A stretch of DNA of 64,000 nt from Psychrobacter sp. Pi2-1 (GCF_904846645.1 NZ_CAJHBO010000001.1:186001-250000), one strand, 5' to 3'; shown: positions 8,076-17,690, numbered from the stretch's first letter. A program made the numbers and translations. The notes: a model not told the origin generated them from the sequence alone.

Positions 8076-9479
8076 TCACGCTTCGACCACCTTTTCTTCT
8101 TTTACTCTACTAATCGTCAGCCCCGTGAACCCGAATAGCAGCGTCAATAGCAGTGACAAATAACAGAAGAATGCATAAGGCAAGTAATCTAATACTGGCA
8201 CCCCTAACGCCTGACTGATAAACACCCCGCACACACTCCAAGGCACTAATGGATTAATCACCGTTCCCGCATCCTCAATCGTCCGCGACAAATTCTTTGG
8301 ATGTAGGTGTAAACGCTCAAACGTCGACCGGAATGCCGTACCTGATAATAGAATACTCAAATACTGCTCACCAATCAGCACGTTAATGCTTAGTGCCGAC
8401 ATCGCTGCCGCAAATATCGCTCGTCCTGATGTCGTCAATGTGTCTTTAATACCAGATAACAGTGCTGGTAGAATCCCTAATGCCGTTAATAGACCACCTA
8501 AGCTTAATGCCAGTATCACAATCGCCTGAGTAAAGAACATACTCTGTACACCGCCACGCGACAGCATACCACCTACTTCCCCTAACTCTAATGACTCAGC
8601 AGGGGCATACCCTCCAAACAGATAGCCGCCTAACTGACCAAAGCTTGGTGAGCTATGTACATAAGTAATGATCAGTGCCGCAGCAATCGTACAGATAATC
8701 GTATAAATCGCATTAACCCGAAACAGTGCTAGTCCGACTAATACGACAAAGGGTAATACCGAATATCCATGTACCAAACCACTGTCTATGAGCTGACCTT
8801 GCAATATGGTCACTTGACTCAGATCAGCACTGGTCGTCTGTCCTGAGAACATCCAAAACAAGATCACCGTCAATATCCATGCAGGTACTGTCGTATACAT
8901 CATATTACGAATGTGCTCAAACAGATCAATACCAACGACAGAGGACGCAATCGTACAAGTATCAGACAAGGGCGACATCTTATCACCGAAGAACGCCCCT
9001 GATACCACTGCCCCTGCTGCTATCGCCACATTGGCATCAAAGGCATTGCTCATACCAATAAAGGCTACGCCAAGCGTTGCTGCAGTCGTCAAACTACTAC
9101 CCAAAGCAATACCGATAATAGAGGTTAAGATAAAGGCGGAGATATAGTAATACTCAGGTGAGATCAGCTGAAAGCCTACATACATAAGCGTAGGAATCGC
9201 TCCTGACATCATCAGAGCCGCAACCATCAGTCCAATAAAGAAGAACAAATAGATGGCACCAATACCGCGCATGACACCTGAGGCCATTTGCGCTTGCATG
9301 TCATCAAAGCTGAGTCCTTTGTACATACCGATCGCCAGTAGCACACAGATAGCCAAGATAAGAGACAGGTGCGGCACCCAGCCAAAGCCGATCATGGTGA
9401 TGCCCATGATACCGATGACGATGGCGGATATGATAAAGGCGAGCTTGGCACTGATTAATGTAAGCGGTTTTGGTGGCAT
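8076..9479 (-). CDS. nhaC: NhaC-family Na+/H+ antiporter-like transporter
   Basis: This 467-residue integral membrane protein has about eleven hydrophobic helices. It matches the NhaC family in length and in conserved stretches such as FFGDKMSPLSDTCTIASS (helix with the family's polar DKMSPLSDT motif) and NVLIGEQYLSILLSGTAF. Family members exchange sodium for protons or substrate. AAGGA lies about six bases before the ATG. It is immediately downstream of phhB on the same strand, about 100 bases away. By position it might carry a phenylalanine/tyrosine-related solute or supply ion balance for uptake, but this is inference only. A C-terminal EEK tail follows the last helix. Confidence 0.9.
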   Translation of the reverse strand: MPPKPLTLISAKLAFIISAIVIGIMGITMIGFGWVPHLSLILAICVLLAIGMYKGLSFDDMQAQMASGVMRGIGAIYLFFFIGLMVAALMMSGAIPTLMYVGFQLISPEYYYISAFILTSIIGIALGSSLTTAATLGVAFIGMSNAFDANVAIAAGAVVSGAFFGDKMSPLSDTCTIASSVVGIDLFEHIRNMMYTTVPAWILTVILFWMFSGQTTSADLSQVTILQGQLIDSGLVHGYSVLPFVVLVGLALFRVNAIYTIICTIAAALIITYVHSSPSFGQLGGYLFGGYAPAESLELGEVGGMLSRGGVQSMFFTQAIVILALSLGGLLTALGILPALLSGIKDTLTTSGRAIFAAAMSALSINVLIGEQYLSILLSGTAFRSTFERLHLHPKNLSRTIEDAGTVINPLVPWSVCGVFISQALGVPVLDYLPYAFFCYLSLLLTLLFGFTGLTISRVKEEKVVEA

Positions 9480-9582
9480 GACACATCCTTAAAATGCCAG
9501 TAAATACTGGCACTAAATTGGGTTTGATTTTAATTTTAATGGTAGAAGTATGGTTAAAGTGATTTGCTAGTGAAGCAACTTA

Positions 9583-9924
9583 TTACTTACCGATTAAGTC
9601 ATCGGTTTTAGCTGCCATGACAAAATCATTGCGATGCAAACCCTTGATACTATGCGACCACCAAGTGACCGTAGCCTTACCCCACTCTACCAATATCCCC
9701 GGATGATGCCCATCTGCTTCAGCGATGTCTGCCAGTTGATTGGCAAATGCCATTGCTGAGACGAAGTTTTTAAATTTATACTGACGCTGCAACTGCTGAA
9801 TACCATCCACCTCAATTAATGACCAATCAGGAATTTGCGGTAATAGTTCTTGTGCTTCGGCTTCATCAACTTTCGGTGCGCCAATGTGGCAAGCTTCGCA
9901 GCTGTTTTGTGATAGTGCTGTCAT
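9583..9924 (-). CDS. phhB: Pterin-4a-carbinolamine dehydratase
   Basis: This 113-residue enzyme dehydrates 4a-hydroxytetrahydrobiopterin to quinonoid dihydropterin and so recycles the cofactor of phenylalanine hydroxylase. The active-site signature is clear: [18 protein letters not shown] with the catalytic histidines, followed by [19 protein letters not shown]. Length is normal for the family. AAGGATTTTATT precedes the ATG. It lies downstream of phhA on the same strand, the usual partnership, and probably in one transcript. Confidence 0.96.
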   Translation of the reverse strand: MTALSQNSCEACHIGAPKVDEAEAQELLPQIPDWSLIEVDGIQQLQRQYKFKNFVSAMAFANQLADIAEADGHHPGILVEWGKATVTWWSHSIKGLHRNDFVMAAKTDDLIGK

Positions 9925-10086
9925 AATAAAATCCTTTTATAGTGGCTGTTTTCGATGTCAGTTTTTAATGGTTGTTTTGATAGCTAGTTTCTAATACTCG
10001 TACGTTCATGTTGATATAGCTTTGCTGCTACCTCAATATTCCGCACTGAAGTGTTTGTTTTCAGGTTTAATTTTGAATTGACGTTT

Positions 10087-11022
10087 TTAACGAGTTTTTT
10101 CTGGATAGGTCGGCTCAAATAGTCCAAGCGACATAGCTTTTTTGACCGCACCCATAATGTCACTATTGACGATATCAAATAGCGTATCTAATTCATCAAT
10201 GACATAGTAGATCGGCTGTATCTGATCAATACGATAAGGCGTACGCAACACATCAAGCAAATCAAACGCTCGATGTTCTGGTTGAGACTGCGGCTTATTT
10301 TGAGCGACTGAAAGCTCTTGCGGCATCCGATCAAGTGCGTAGACTGTTTCAGAAGGTGAGCTTAATATACCGCCGCCATAGATTCTACGATTTTCTATGC
10401 GATTGCCAACCAAGCCAAACTCAATGGTAAACCAATACAATCGTGCTAAAAACCAGCGCTCCTCTTTCGTTGCACTCAAACCAAGCTTACCATACGTTTC
10501 ATTGAAGGCTGCAAACGCAGGATGGGTCAATAGCGGACAATGCCCAACGATTTCATGGAAAATATCAGGCTCTTCAATATAGTCCATGTCCTCAAATCGC
10601 CGAATAAAAGTCGCCACAGGAAAGGACTTATTGGCCAGCAATTTAAAGAATTTACCAAAGCTGATTAATGCAGGGACAGCCGCGGTTTGCCAACCTGTCG
10701 TCGCTTGCAATACCTCATCGATATCATGCAACTGCGGTATATGCGCCGTCGGTAAATTTAACTTAGTCAAACCCCCTAGATATGCAGTACATGCACGATT
10801 GGGCGTTTGTTCCGCTTGACGTGCCAGCAGCGCTTGCCACATCGCATGCTCATCATCACTATAGTGAATATGACCATTGCTATCTGGCTGGTGTGAGATA
10901 TACGGCTGTTTTTTATTTGTCGCGTTAGAATGACTGGACGCATCGTCGCTTTGCTTATTAGTCGCAACGCTATTAGTACCGATGGCAGTATTAAGAGAAT
11001 CTATCTGTGATAGGCGTTCCAT
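10087..11022 (-). CDS. phhA: Phenylalanine-4-hydroxylase
   Basis: This 311-residue iron- and pterin-dependent monooxygenase converts phenylalanine to tyrosine. Iron ligands are visible in FHEIVGHCPLLTHPAFA (two histidines) and in LYWFTIEFGLV (glutamate). The catalytic core begins at about residue 50 (HYSDDEHAMWQALLARQ). The first 50 residues are a polar Asn/Ser/Thr-rich extension with no recognised domain, making the protein longer than the roughly 260-residue bacterial enzymes. It is clustered with phhB and hpd on the same strand, giving the route Phe to Tyr to homogentisate once tyrosine is transaminated. Confidence 0.96.
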   Translation of the reverse strand: MERLSQIDSLNTAIGTNSVATNKQSDDASSHSNATNKKQPYISHQPDSNGHIHYSDDEHAMWQALLARQAEQTPNRACTAYLGGLTKLNLPTAHIPQLHDIDEVLQATTGWQTAAVPALISFGKFFKLLANKSFPVATFIRRFEDMDYIEEPDIFHEIVGHCPLLTHPAFAAFNETYGKLGLSATKEERWFLARLYWFTIEFGLVGNRIENRRIYGGGILSSPSETVYALDRMPQELSVAQNKPQSQPEHRAFDLLDVLRTPYRIDQIQPIYYVIDELDTLFDIVNSDIMGAVKKAMSLGLFEPTYPEKTR

Positions 11023-11153
11023 GCCTGTATTCCTTTTATCGCAATGAGAGCATTACCTTTGCAATATGCTTTTAGGTAATGCACTTATTAAGGACAACAC
11101 AAACTCCCTTTGTCTTGTCCATTGATTAAATGTGGTCTAAGCGTTAGGTAGCT

Positions 11154-12254
11154 TTATAGCGTTTCAGTCTCTGGCTGACCGACTGTGCCGCGACGTACTT
11201 GGTCGCGCTCTATCGACTCAAACAACGCTTTAAAGTTACCTTCACCAAAGCCGTCTGCATAATCGCCTTTACGCTGAATAAACTCAAAGAATACTGGGCT
11301 ACCCAAAATAGTTTCAGAGAAAATTTGTAGCAGCAGACGCGGTGCACCGCCTTCTGTCGTGCCGTCTAATAAGATGCCGCGCGTTTGTAAGTCAGCAACA
11401 TTTTCACCATGGTTCGGTAAGCGCTCGCTCAGCATTTCATAGTACGCAGCATTTGGTGCGGTCATGAGTGGAATACCAGCCGCTTTTAGCTTATCAATAC
11501 TGGCAAACAAGTCATCACTGGCTAGCGCAATATGCTGAATACCTTCGCCATTGAAGTGCATTAGGTACTCTTCGATTTGACCACCGCCCTGCTTGGCTTC
11601 TTCATTCAATGGAATACGGATTTTGCCATCAGGTGCAGTCATGGCTTTACTGGTTAGTCCCGTGTACTCACCTTTGATATCAAAGTAACGAATCTCGCGG
11701 AAATTAAAGATACGCTCATAGAATTTTGCCCAGTACGCCATGCGTCCACGATAGACATTGTGCGTTAGATGGTCGATAACTTTGAAGCCATAGCCGACAG
11801 GGTTTCTGTCGATATCTGCAAAGAACTCAAAGTCGACATCATAGATAGATTCGCCGTCTTTATAGCGGTCAATCAAATAGATTAGTGAGCCGCCAATGCC
11901 TTTGATAGCAGGCAATCTAAGCTCCATCACCCCAGTTGGCACATCTACTGGCTGCGCACCCATTTCAACCGCAAGCTCATATGCTTTTTTGGCATCTTTT
12001 ACCCGAAAGCCCATGCTACAAGCACCAGCACCATGCTCTTCAACGAAGTAACTGGATTGGCTTTTTGGCTCACGGTTTAAGATAAGGTTGATATCACCTT
12101 GGCGATATAGCGCAACGTCTTTTGAACGGTGATTGGCGACATGGGCAAAACCAAGCTGCTTAAACAATGCGTCGACTGCATCAGGCTGCGGAGAAGCAAA
12201 CTCGACAAAATCAAATCCATTTAGTCCCATTGGGTTGTCAAATAAATCTGCCAT
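11154..12254 (-). CDS. hpd: 4-hydroxyphenylpyruvate dioxygenase
   Basis: This 366-residue enzyme oxidises 4-hydroxyphenylpyruvate to homogentisate using Fe(II) and oxygen. It has two vicinal-oxygen-chelate halves. The metal ligands fall in [13 protein letters not shown] (His), [11 protein letters not shown] (His) and [13 protein letters not shown] (Glu). The start at 12254 ([20 protein letters not shown]) is supported by AAGGA eight bases upstream; a further in-frame start at 12275 is unlikely. It is first in the minus-strand cluster hpd-phhA-phhB and divergent from a LysR regulator. No homogentisate dioxygenase is in the window, so the pathway must continue elsewhere. Confidence 0.96.
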   Translation of the reverse strand: MADLFDNPMGLNGFDFVEFASPQPDAVDALFKQLGFAHVANHRSKDVALYRQGDINLILNREPKSQSSYFVEEHGAGACSMGFRVKDAKKAYELAVEMGAQPVDVPTGVMELRLPAIKGIGGSLIYLIDRYKDGESIYDVDFEFFADIDRNPVGYGFKVIDHLTHNVYRGRMAYWAKFYERIFNFREIRYFDIKGEYTGLTSKAMTAPDGKIRIPLNEEAKQGGGQIEEYLMHFNGEGIQHIALASDDLFASIDKLKAAGIPLMTAPNAAYYEMLSERLPNHGENVADLQTRGILLDGTTEGGAPRLLLQIFSETILGSPVFFEFIQRKGDYADGFGEGNFKALFESIERDQVRRGTVGQPETETL

Positions 12255-12432
12255 TGTAATTATCCTTAATTTCAATTGGTAATAGAAAATCGATGAGTGG
12301 TAAAAGTCGATTATTAGTAAAAGTCTATAAAACGATTAATAATCAATCTTTATTGTTGACGTTGTATTTATATTAGATTAGCTTTATTTATAAGACTAAT
12401 TGTTTTTTATGATTTATTTATCAGGTTTACTT
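12255..12432. promoter_or_regulatory. Divergent promoter region hpd / lysR
   Basis: This 178-base AT-rich region lies between divergent genes. It contains an ATTAG...CTAAT inverted repeat (12372-12376 and 12396-12400) and two similar stretches, GATTATTAG and GATTAATAATC. These are reasonable candidates for the LysR protein's T-N11-A-like sites, judged by position and symmetry only. Confidence 0.45.
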
Positions 12433-13380
12433 ATGAATATCAGCATTCGCCAATTGACCGCATTTATCAAAGTCGCTGACAACGGCAGTTTCACTCGTGC
12501 CAGCGAACAGATGTATTTGACTCAATCTGCTGTTAGTGGATTGATTAAGGAATTAGAGACTGGCCTAGGTATCGTGTTGTTTGATCGCACCACTCGCCAG
12601 TTGTCTCTGTCAGCAGTAGGACGGCATCTACTACCGCAAGCACGGCGTATCTTGAATGAGATGCAGCTGTTTGAAAATGAAGCGAGTAGCTTGACCAGCT
12701 TGGCACAAGGTCAGGTGCGCTTGGCGGTATCACAGTTTGCAGCATCTTCCCTACCTGCCGTCATCGCTCAATTTGCCAAAGAATATCCAAATATTGGCGT
12801 CTCACTATTGGACTGTTCAGCCGAAAATTTACTTAAGCATATTCAAGATATCGAAGTCGATTTAGGCGTTGGCACCGAGCTTGGTTTTATAGAAACTGAA
12901 GATGACATCGGGGCTGACTTGTTATATCAGCTACCATTTTGCGTGGTTATGCCAGACAATCATGCACTGGCACAAAGAGACGAAATCACTTGGCAAGATT
13001 TATTAGAAACGCCGCTGATTACCTTGCAAGGTCCGTTCCTTGAGCAAGTAACCGCAGAGCTCGACGACTCTATCTCCGCTCATGTTCAACAAGCCCGCTA
13101 CAAGGTAAACTTTATGTCCACCGCGCTTGAGATGACGCGGCAAGGTTTCGGCATTACCTTATGCCTACCCTACATGCCTGAAGTTATTGATTGGGTCAGT
13201 GCCAATGGACTGCTGATGCGACCACTCACTCAACCAGTCAAAATGCGGCAATTTTTTATCTATCAGCGTGCTTCACGGGCGCTCTCTCCGGCGACGATTG
13301 CTTTTAAGCAGTTTTTGCAAACGTATTTTGCGACCCATTACAACGACCTACATCACTCTGACTCATCATCTAGCGAATGA
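12433..13380 (+). CDS. LysR-family transcriptional regulator beside the tyrosine catabolic genes
   Basis: This is a 315-residue regulator. Residues 1-60 form the winged helix-turn-helix (IRQLTAFIKVADNGSFTRA, YLTQSAVSGLIKELE, LFDRTTRQLSLS), followed by the two-lobed effector domain (residues 90-295). The ATG at 12433 starts at the normal family position; upstream TTG (12400) and ATG (12409) codons are in frame but would extend past the usual N-terminus. It is divergent from hpd, which suggests it controls hpd-phhA-phhB in response to an aromatic metabolite. The effector cannot be read from sequence. The C-terminus is a short Ser/His/Asp-rich tail. Confidence 0.9.
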   Translation: MNISIRQLTAFIKVADNGSFTRASEQMYLTQSAVSGLIKELETGLGIVLFDRTTRQLSLSAVGRHLLPQARRILNEMQLFENEASSLTSLAQGQVRLAVSQFAASSLPAVIAQFAKEYPNIGVSLLDCSAENLLKHIQDIEVDLGVGTELGFIETEDDIGADLLYQLPFCVVMPDNHALAQRDEITWQDLLETPLITLQGPFLEQVTAELDDSISAHVQQARYKVNFMSTALEMTRQGFGITLCLPYMPEVIDWVSANGLLMRPLTQPVKMRQFFIYQRASRALSPATIAFKQFLQTYFATHYNDLHHSDSSSSE

Positions 13381-13537
13381 CGTATAGCATGTCAAATGCG
13401 CTTGATAAGCATAGAAACAAGCTATTTGGCTATTTATTTTATTAATTGTCTTATATAACCCACTCTCGTGTTGAGTTCAGCCGCGATTTGCTCTATGATT
13501 TTCGGCTGCTCGATTTATATTTTTATAAGGAAATGGC

Positions 13538-13633
13538 ATGTTTGAACGTATCGATTATTACGCTGGTGATCCAATCTTAGGTCTTATGGAAAAATACTCA
13601 GCAGATAGCAATGACAGCTGCAGATCCTGCTGA
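13538..13633 (+). pseudogene. 5' fragment of an aromatic amino acid aminotransferase gene (tyrB-like)
   Basis: The ATG at 13538 is preceded by TAAGGAAATGGC and opens MFERIDYYAGDPILGLMEK, the highly characteristic N-terminus of class I aromatic/aspartate aminotransferases (TyrB/AspC). After about 25 codons (through ADSN, near base 13612) the similarity stops. The frame then runs six codons into repeat sequence of the adjacent adhesin and ends at a TGA (13631-13633). A normal enzyme has about 400 residues, so more than 90% is missing. Its position next to hpd and phhA would have been ideal for converting tyrosine to 4-hydroxyphenylpyruvate. A real deletion or an assembly join are both possible. 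Confidence 0.85.
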
Positions 13634-16600
13634 AGCAGTCACACCATCCGCATTAATAGTATAGACATCTTGTCCTGTGTCACTGTCGATTGAGAAATCA
13701 ACACTAGAAACATTGGTTCCCTTTAAGACTTTGGTTCTGGCAGCGGCAGACGAGCTACTTAGTTGACTGACATTGACAGCATCATTTGGGTCTTCACCGT
13801 TATCAACATTGATAATCTTTTTGTTACCAGCATCGATACCACCAGACCTTGTTACGCTTGGACCACCAATAATTGTTAAACCATCCATGGTTAGAACAGT
13901 ACTAGGAATACCTAGTGGACCATTCACCAATACTCCTAAGCCATTAACTGATGTACTAGCCAGTGCATTACCGGTTCTAACACCTAAACCATCTACAGTT
14001 GTACTAAAGTATGAGTTACCTGTTGTTAGACCAGAGCGATCAAGTGTCGTGGTATCACCAAAACCGAACGGAGAGCTTGAACCCATTTCTACACTACCGT
14101 TATTACCTAGGTCTAAGTTATTGTTGAGTTCGAACGAGACATCATTACTAGTAGTGTCTTTAGAAACAGTGATATTGCTGTTTTTACTGTTGAAGTCAAC
14201 TGAATCTCCAGGTCCTACCGTACTTGCGGTAGCACTATCACCTTGTGCGCTGATATCCCAGCCTCTATTGGCTGTTTCTGTCACGACGTTTAGCTGCCTG
14301 ACGTTGACAGCATCCATAGGTGCATCACCATCATCTACATTGACGATTCTGTTGCCGCCATTATCCAGACCTTCACTATTCACACGAACTGTACTATCAG
14401 CAAAGCTAGCACTAGTAAAAGTGACATCTTCTGCTGTAGCAACTTTAATGCCACCATCCTCGGCACTAAGAACAATGTTATCTCCCGTTAGGAAATTAGC
14501 CGTATTATCCGTTTTATTGAGCGTTTTAACATCAACACCGTCTATTTGAGCAATAATGGTCTGCATGGCACTGTCTGCTTTAACTAGACTGGCTTTGCTA
14601 TCAGCACTTAAATCAACAGCGTAATCAGTGGTGTTAGTTGTATCATCTTTTTCACCTGCGGTAACTGTAACAGCGGCAGATCCTGCTGAAGCAGTAACGC
14701 CATCAGCATTAACAGTATAGACATCTTGACCGTTACCACCTGTAGACTTCACAACACCCGCAATATTAGTACCTGCGGCGACCTCTGTTTTAGCGGCAGC
14801 GGAGGCACTATTGAGCTGACTGACATTGACAGCATCATTTGGGTCTTCACCGTTATCAACATTGACAACCTTTCTATTACCAGCGTTGATACCACCAGAC
14901 CTTGTTACGCTTGGACCATTCAGAATGGTTAGACCATCACTGGTCAACGTGGCATTAGATGGGTTAAAAGGGTTTATACCTGTTACGGTCACACCAGCGC
15001 CACTAACTGTAGTTACACCGCCCATCGCTAGACCACCTGTGATCATGCCCAAGCGATTAACTTGAGTGCCACCGAAGATATTACCTGTACTGACACTGCC
15101 GTTATTACCTAGGTCTAAGTTATTATTGAGTTCAAATGAGACATCATTACTGGTTGCTTCTTTAGAAACAGTGATATTGCTATTTTTACTGTTGAAGTCA
15201 ACTGAGTCACCAGGTCCTACAGTGCTTGCAGTGGTAGCATCACCTTGTGCACTAATATCCCAGCCTCTATTAGCAATGTCTGTAACAGCTTTTAGCTGAG
15301 ATACGTTCACTGCATCAGTGTCTGCTGAACCACCTGCAACGTTAACGATACGACGTTCGCTTGCAACAGCGCCTACTGAGACTGTGCCATTATTTACATC
15401 AGCAGCGACGTTGGTTAAGAAAGATGCGCCACTTTGTACCGCCCCAATAGAGTTTTGACCTAAAGCCACGCTGTTTAGAGCATTTGCACTAGCACCTTTA
15501 CCGAGTGCCACACCGCCTTGCGCTTTAGCTTGTGCATCAAGACCAATTGCAATGGTGTCTTGAGCCATGGCTTTTGCTTGATAGCCTATCGCAACCGCAC
15601 GACTTGCGTTTCCGTTTGTGGCTCTTTGACCTATCGCCACTGAATTAACACCCGCTTTGGCCTCCTGACCACCAGCAAAGCCGTTGAACGAAGATCGCGC
15701 ACCTTCACCGATAACGGTTGCATTTGCGTTTGCAAATGCGCTCTCTCCAACAGCGGTTGCATTATTACCTTTTGCATTGGCATTCGAGCCAACGGCAAGA
15801 GCGTCAGTACCTGTTACTGACGTGGTGTATGGCTGTGCACTGCTAGAACGAATAGGAAAATCAATGCCAGCAACGATAGTATCTAACGCTTTTAATTGAG
15901 ATACGTTTACTGCGTCACTGTCTTGAGTACCTGCTGCGACATTTACAATTTGGCGAGTACCATTAGTAGAGCTACCAACAGAAACTGCACCAAGGCCTGT
16001 ACTATTAGTTGCTGTAATAGCTGTTTTGTCTATGACACTAGCACTTGATGGAGCAAAGCCAACCGCACCACCTGCAACGTTAGCTACAGATTGTGATCCT
16101 AGCGCCACGCCATCTTGAGCATTAGACTGAGCGCCAGCACCCAGTGCCAAGGCCCCTTTTTCAGTAGCAGAGGCAGCCACACCGAACGCTGATGACGCGG
16201 TTGCAGCAGCATTCGCATGCGTACCTATTGCAGTTGCAAGATGACCCGCCGTACGAGCTTTGACACCAATTGCTATGGAAGCTGCCCCGCCCGATTCAGT
16301 ATTTCCTGTATATGGGTCGCTTGCATCCAGTAGATCTCGACCCGCATATTCATTAAAAACCGTATTGACTGTGCCACTGTTTAGATCAGTGCTAGTGATA
16401 CTACCGTCGATATTGTATATCGATGCTAAGTTTAGGTCATCGCCACCGATGGCAATAGAAGAGCCGCCTCTTGAAACGACATTGGCACCAATAGCAATAG
16501 ATTGTTCACCACTTGCCAGCGTCTGTTGTCCAAATTCAGAGCTACCAATAGCGATGGTTTGGCTGCCAGTCGCCTTTGCGTTGCCACCCATGGCCATAGC

Positions 16601-17296
16601 ATTATAACCTGTTGCACCATCGTTATTGGCATTGCCAATAGCTTCAGAGTCAACACTATAATATTTAGTCTTATTATCCTTGACTATATTAACCAGCCTA
16701 TATAGCTGCGAGCCATTAACTGCATCTTTACTCCCTGCCATCACAGCACCATTGGATACATTGGTGATTTTGTTATTGCCATTATTTAGGCCACTATTGC
16801 TCAAAATGACACTATTAGCTGGATTTATGGCTGTAATCTTAATGCCAGAGTTATCGACTAAGGTATCACCCGTTTTAAGACTACCATCAGTCCCTAAATC
16901 GACATTTTCATCGAGCTTTATCGTTAGCGACTTATCATGTCTATTGGCAGTCACGCTAATATTTTTGGTATTGGGATCGCCAGTGACCGTTTCTCCACCC
17001 TGCACCGTTAGTGTTTGGTGAAGGAATGAATTGGTATGTATTTTAGGCGTTGGGTCGTCACCAACAAAGTAGGTACCCAATGCATTCACCTGCATGCCAA
17101 AGCCAGCAGCTAGTAGCCCAAGCGCTATAGTGCTCAGACGTAACGTATGGATAACGGACAGGTTAGACGTTGTATTTATGGTAGCGTTAGAGCTAACGCT
17201 AGATTTGGAAGATTTGCCACGTCCCTTCGCGTATTCACCAACGGCGGTAAAACAACTTAAGGCTTCATTCCAGATGACTTTATAGATGCGGTTCAT
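13598..17296 (-). CDS. Trimeric autotransporter adhesin, lacking its C-terminal membrane anchor
   Basis: This 1232-residue surface adhesin of the YadA/Hia/UspA type starts with the extended signal peptide region (MNRIYKVIWNEALSCFTAV, then hydrophobic LSTIALGLLAAGFGMQVNA). Next comes a YadA-like head of AIG-x-x-A repeats (about residues 225-450 and 490-640), then neck and stalk modules with repeated AVNVSQL connectors. AAGGGAG lies eight bases before the ATG. The protein stops after GSAAV followed by IAIC, residues supplied by the neighbouring aminotransferase fragment. The 60-80-residue YadA anchor needed for export and trimerisation is absent, so the product is probably not displayed. Modules repeat about every 1.0-1.06 kb. 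Confidence 0.9.
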   Translation of the reverse strand: MNRIYKVIWNEALSCFTAVGEYAKGRGKSSKSSVSSNATINTTSNLSVIHTLRLSTIALGLLAAGFGMQVNALGTYFVGDDPTPKIHTNSFLHQTLTVQGGETVTGDPNTKNISVTANRHDKSLTIKLDENVDLGTDGSLKTGDTLVDNSGIKITAINPANSVILSNSGLNNGNNKITNVSNGAVMAGSKDAVNGSQLYRLVNIVKDNKTKYYSVDSEAIGNANNDGATGYNAMAMGGNAKATGSQTIAIGSSEFGQQTLASGEQSIAIGANVVSRGGSSIAIGGDDLNLASIYNIDGSITSTDLNSGTVNTVFNEYAGRDLLDASDPYTGNTESGGAASIAIGVKARTAGHLATAIGTHANAAATASSAFGVAASATEKGALALGAGAQSNAQDGVALGSQSVANVAGGAVGFAPSSASVIDKTAITATNSTGLGAVSVGSSTNGTRQIVNVAAGTQDSDAVNVSQLKALDTIVAGIDFPIRSSSAQPYTTSVTGTDALAVGSNANAKGNNATAVGESAFANANATVIGEGARSSFNGFAGGQEAKAGVNSVAIGQRATNGNASRAVAIGYQAKAMAQDTIAIGLDAQAKAQGGVALGKGASANALNSVALGQNSIGAVQSGASFLTNVAADVNNGTVSVGAVASERRIVNVAGGSADTDAVNVSQLKAVTDIANRGWDISAQGDATTASTVGPGDSVDFNSKNSNITVSKEATSNDVSFELNNNLDLGNNGSVSTGNIFGGTQVNRLGMITGGLAMGGVTTVSGAGVTVTGINPFNPSNATLTSDGLTILNGPSVTRSGGINAGNRKVVNVDNGEDPNDAVNVSQLNSASAAAKTEVAAGTNIAGVVKSTGGNGQDVYTVNADGVTASAGSAAVTVTAGEKDDTTNTTDYAVDLSADSKASLVKADSAMQTIIAQIDGVDVKTLNKTDNTANFLTGDNIVLSAEDGGIKVATAEDVTFTSASFADSTVRVNSEGLDNGGNRIVNVDDGDAPMDAVNVRQLNVVTETANRGWDISAQGDSATASTVGPGDSVDFNSKNSNITVSKDTTSNDVSFELNNNLDLGNNGSVEMGSSSPFGFGDTTTLDRSGLTTGNSYFSTTVDGLGVRTGNALASTSVNGLGVLVNGPLGIPSTVLTMDGLTIIGGPSVTRSGGIDAGNKKIINVDNGEDPNDAVNVSQLSSSSAAARTKVLKGTNVSSVDFSIDSDTGQDVYTINADGVTASAGSAAVIAIC
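14091..14269. repeat. Adhesin internal direct repeat, copy A
   Basis: This 179-base segment is nearly identical, without gaps, to 15093-15271 (offset 1002). It encodes the stalk module RGWDISAQGD...STVGPGDSVDFNSKN...LNNNLDLGNNGSV. Confidence 0.9.
15093..15271. repeat. Adhesin internal direct repeat, copy B
   Basis: This is the second copy of the 179-base stalk module at 14091-14269. Only scattered substitutions separate them, which points to recent duplication or gene conversion within the adhesin. Confidence 0.9.
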
Positions 17297-17473
17297 GATG
17301 CGTACTCCCTTACAGACTTGTCAGATTTAAAAAATCAGAGATAAGATCTATGTCAGAGAGACGATGTGACAAAATAAAACGGGTTATAAGCTTAGAATAA
17401 CGAGACCTTGTCCAAATAATAGTTGTAGTAGTCTTTAAGGAATAAGACGTTTCGTTTTGTATAATCTTTATCA

Positions 17474-17513
17474 CTCTCTGTATATATTAGTATTACCGAA
17501 TATATACAGAGAG
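17474..17513. repeat. Perfect 15-bp inverted repeat upstream of the adhesin
   Basis: CTCTCTGTATATATT is separated by ten bases from its exact complement. No T tract follows, so a terminator is unlikely. The position about 180 bases before the adhesin start suggests an operator or cruciform. Confidence 0.85.
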
Positions 17514-17648
17514 ACAATACCGTTCATCCGTGTTTTGGTACCGTTCGTCGTTTATATTCATATAAACGAATATAATTACTTTTAATTTTTGTCTATTTAT
17601 AATAAATTACGTTGGTTTTAAAAAGAGTCAGCTTTTATCTACTACTAA

Positions 17649-17690
17649 ATATGCGCTTATACACATTACAAATACATGATAAGCGCATAT
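17649..17690 (-). terminator. Possible transcription end of the kinase/regulator operon
   Basis: ATATGCGCTTAT and ATAAGCGCATAT form 12-bp perfect arms around an 18-base loop, 36 bases beyond the kinase stop. There is no U tract, so it may be a stabilising 3' hairpin rather than an intrinsic terminator. Confidence 0.4.

Noticed and set aside
9984..10178. Small minus-strand frame overlapping the end of phhA
   Set aside because: It overlaps phhA in another frame, has no recognisable domain and lacks a ribosome site.
13773..17285. Series of plus-strand open frames rich in Leu/Pro/Val/Ser
   Set aside because: They are antisense shadows of the low-complexity adhesin gene and share its repeat boundaries.
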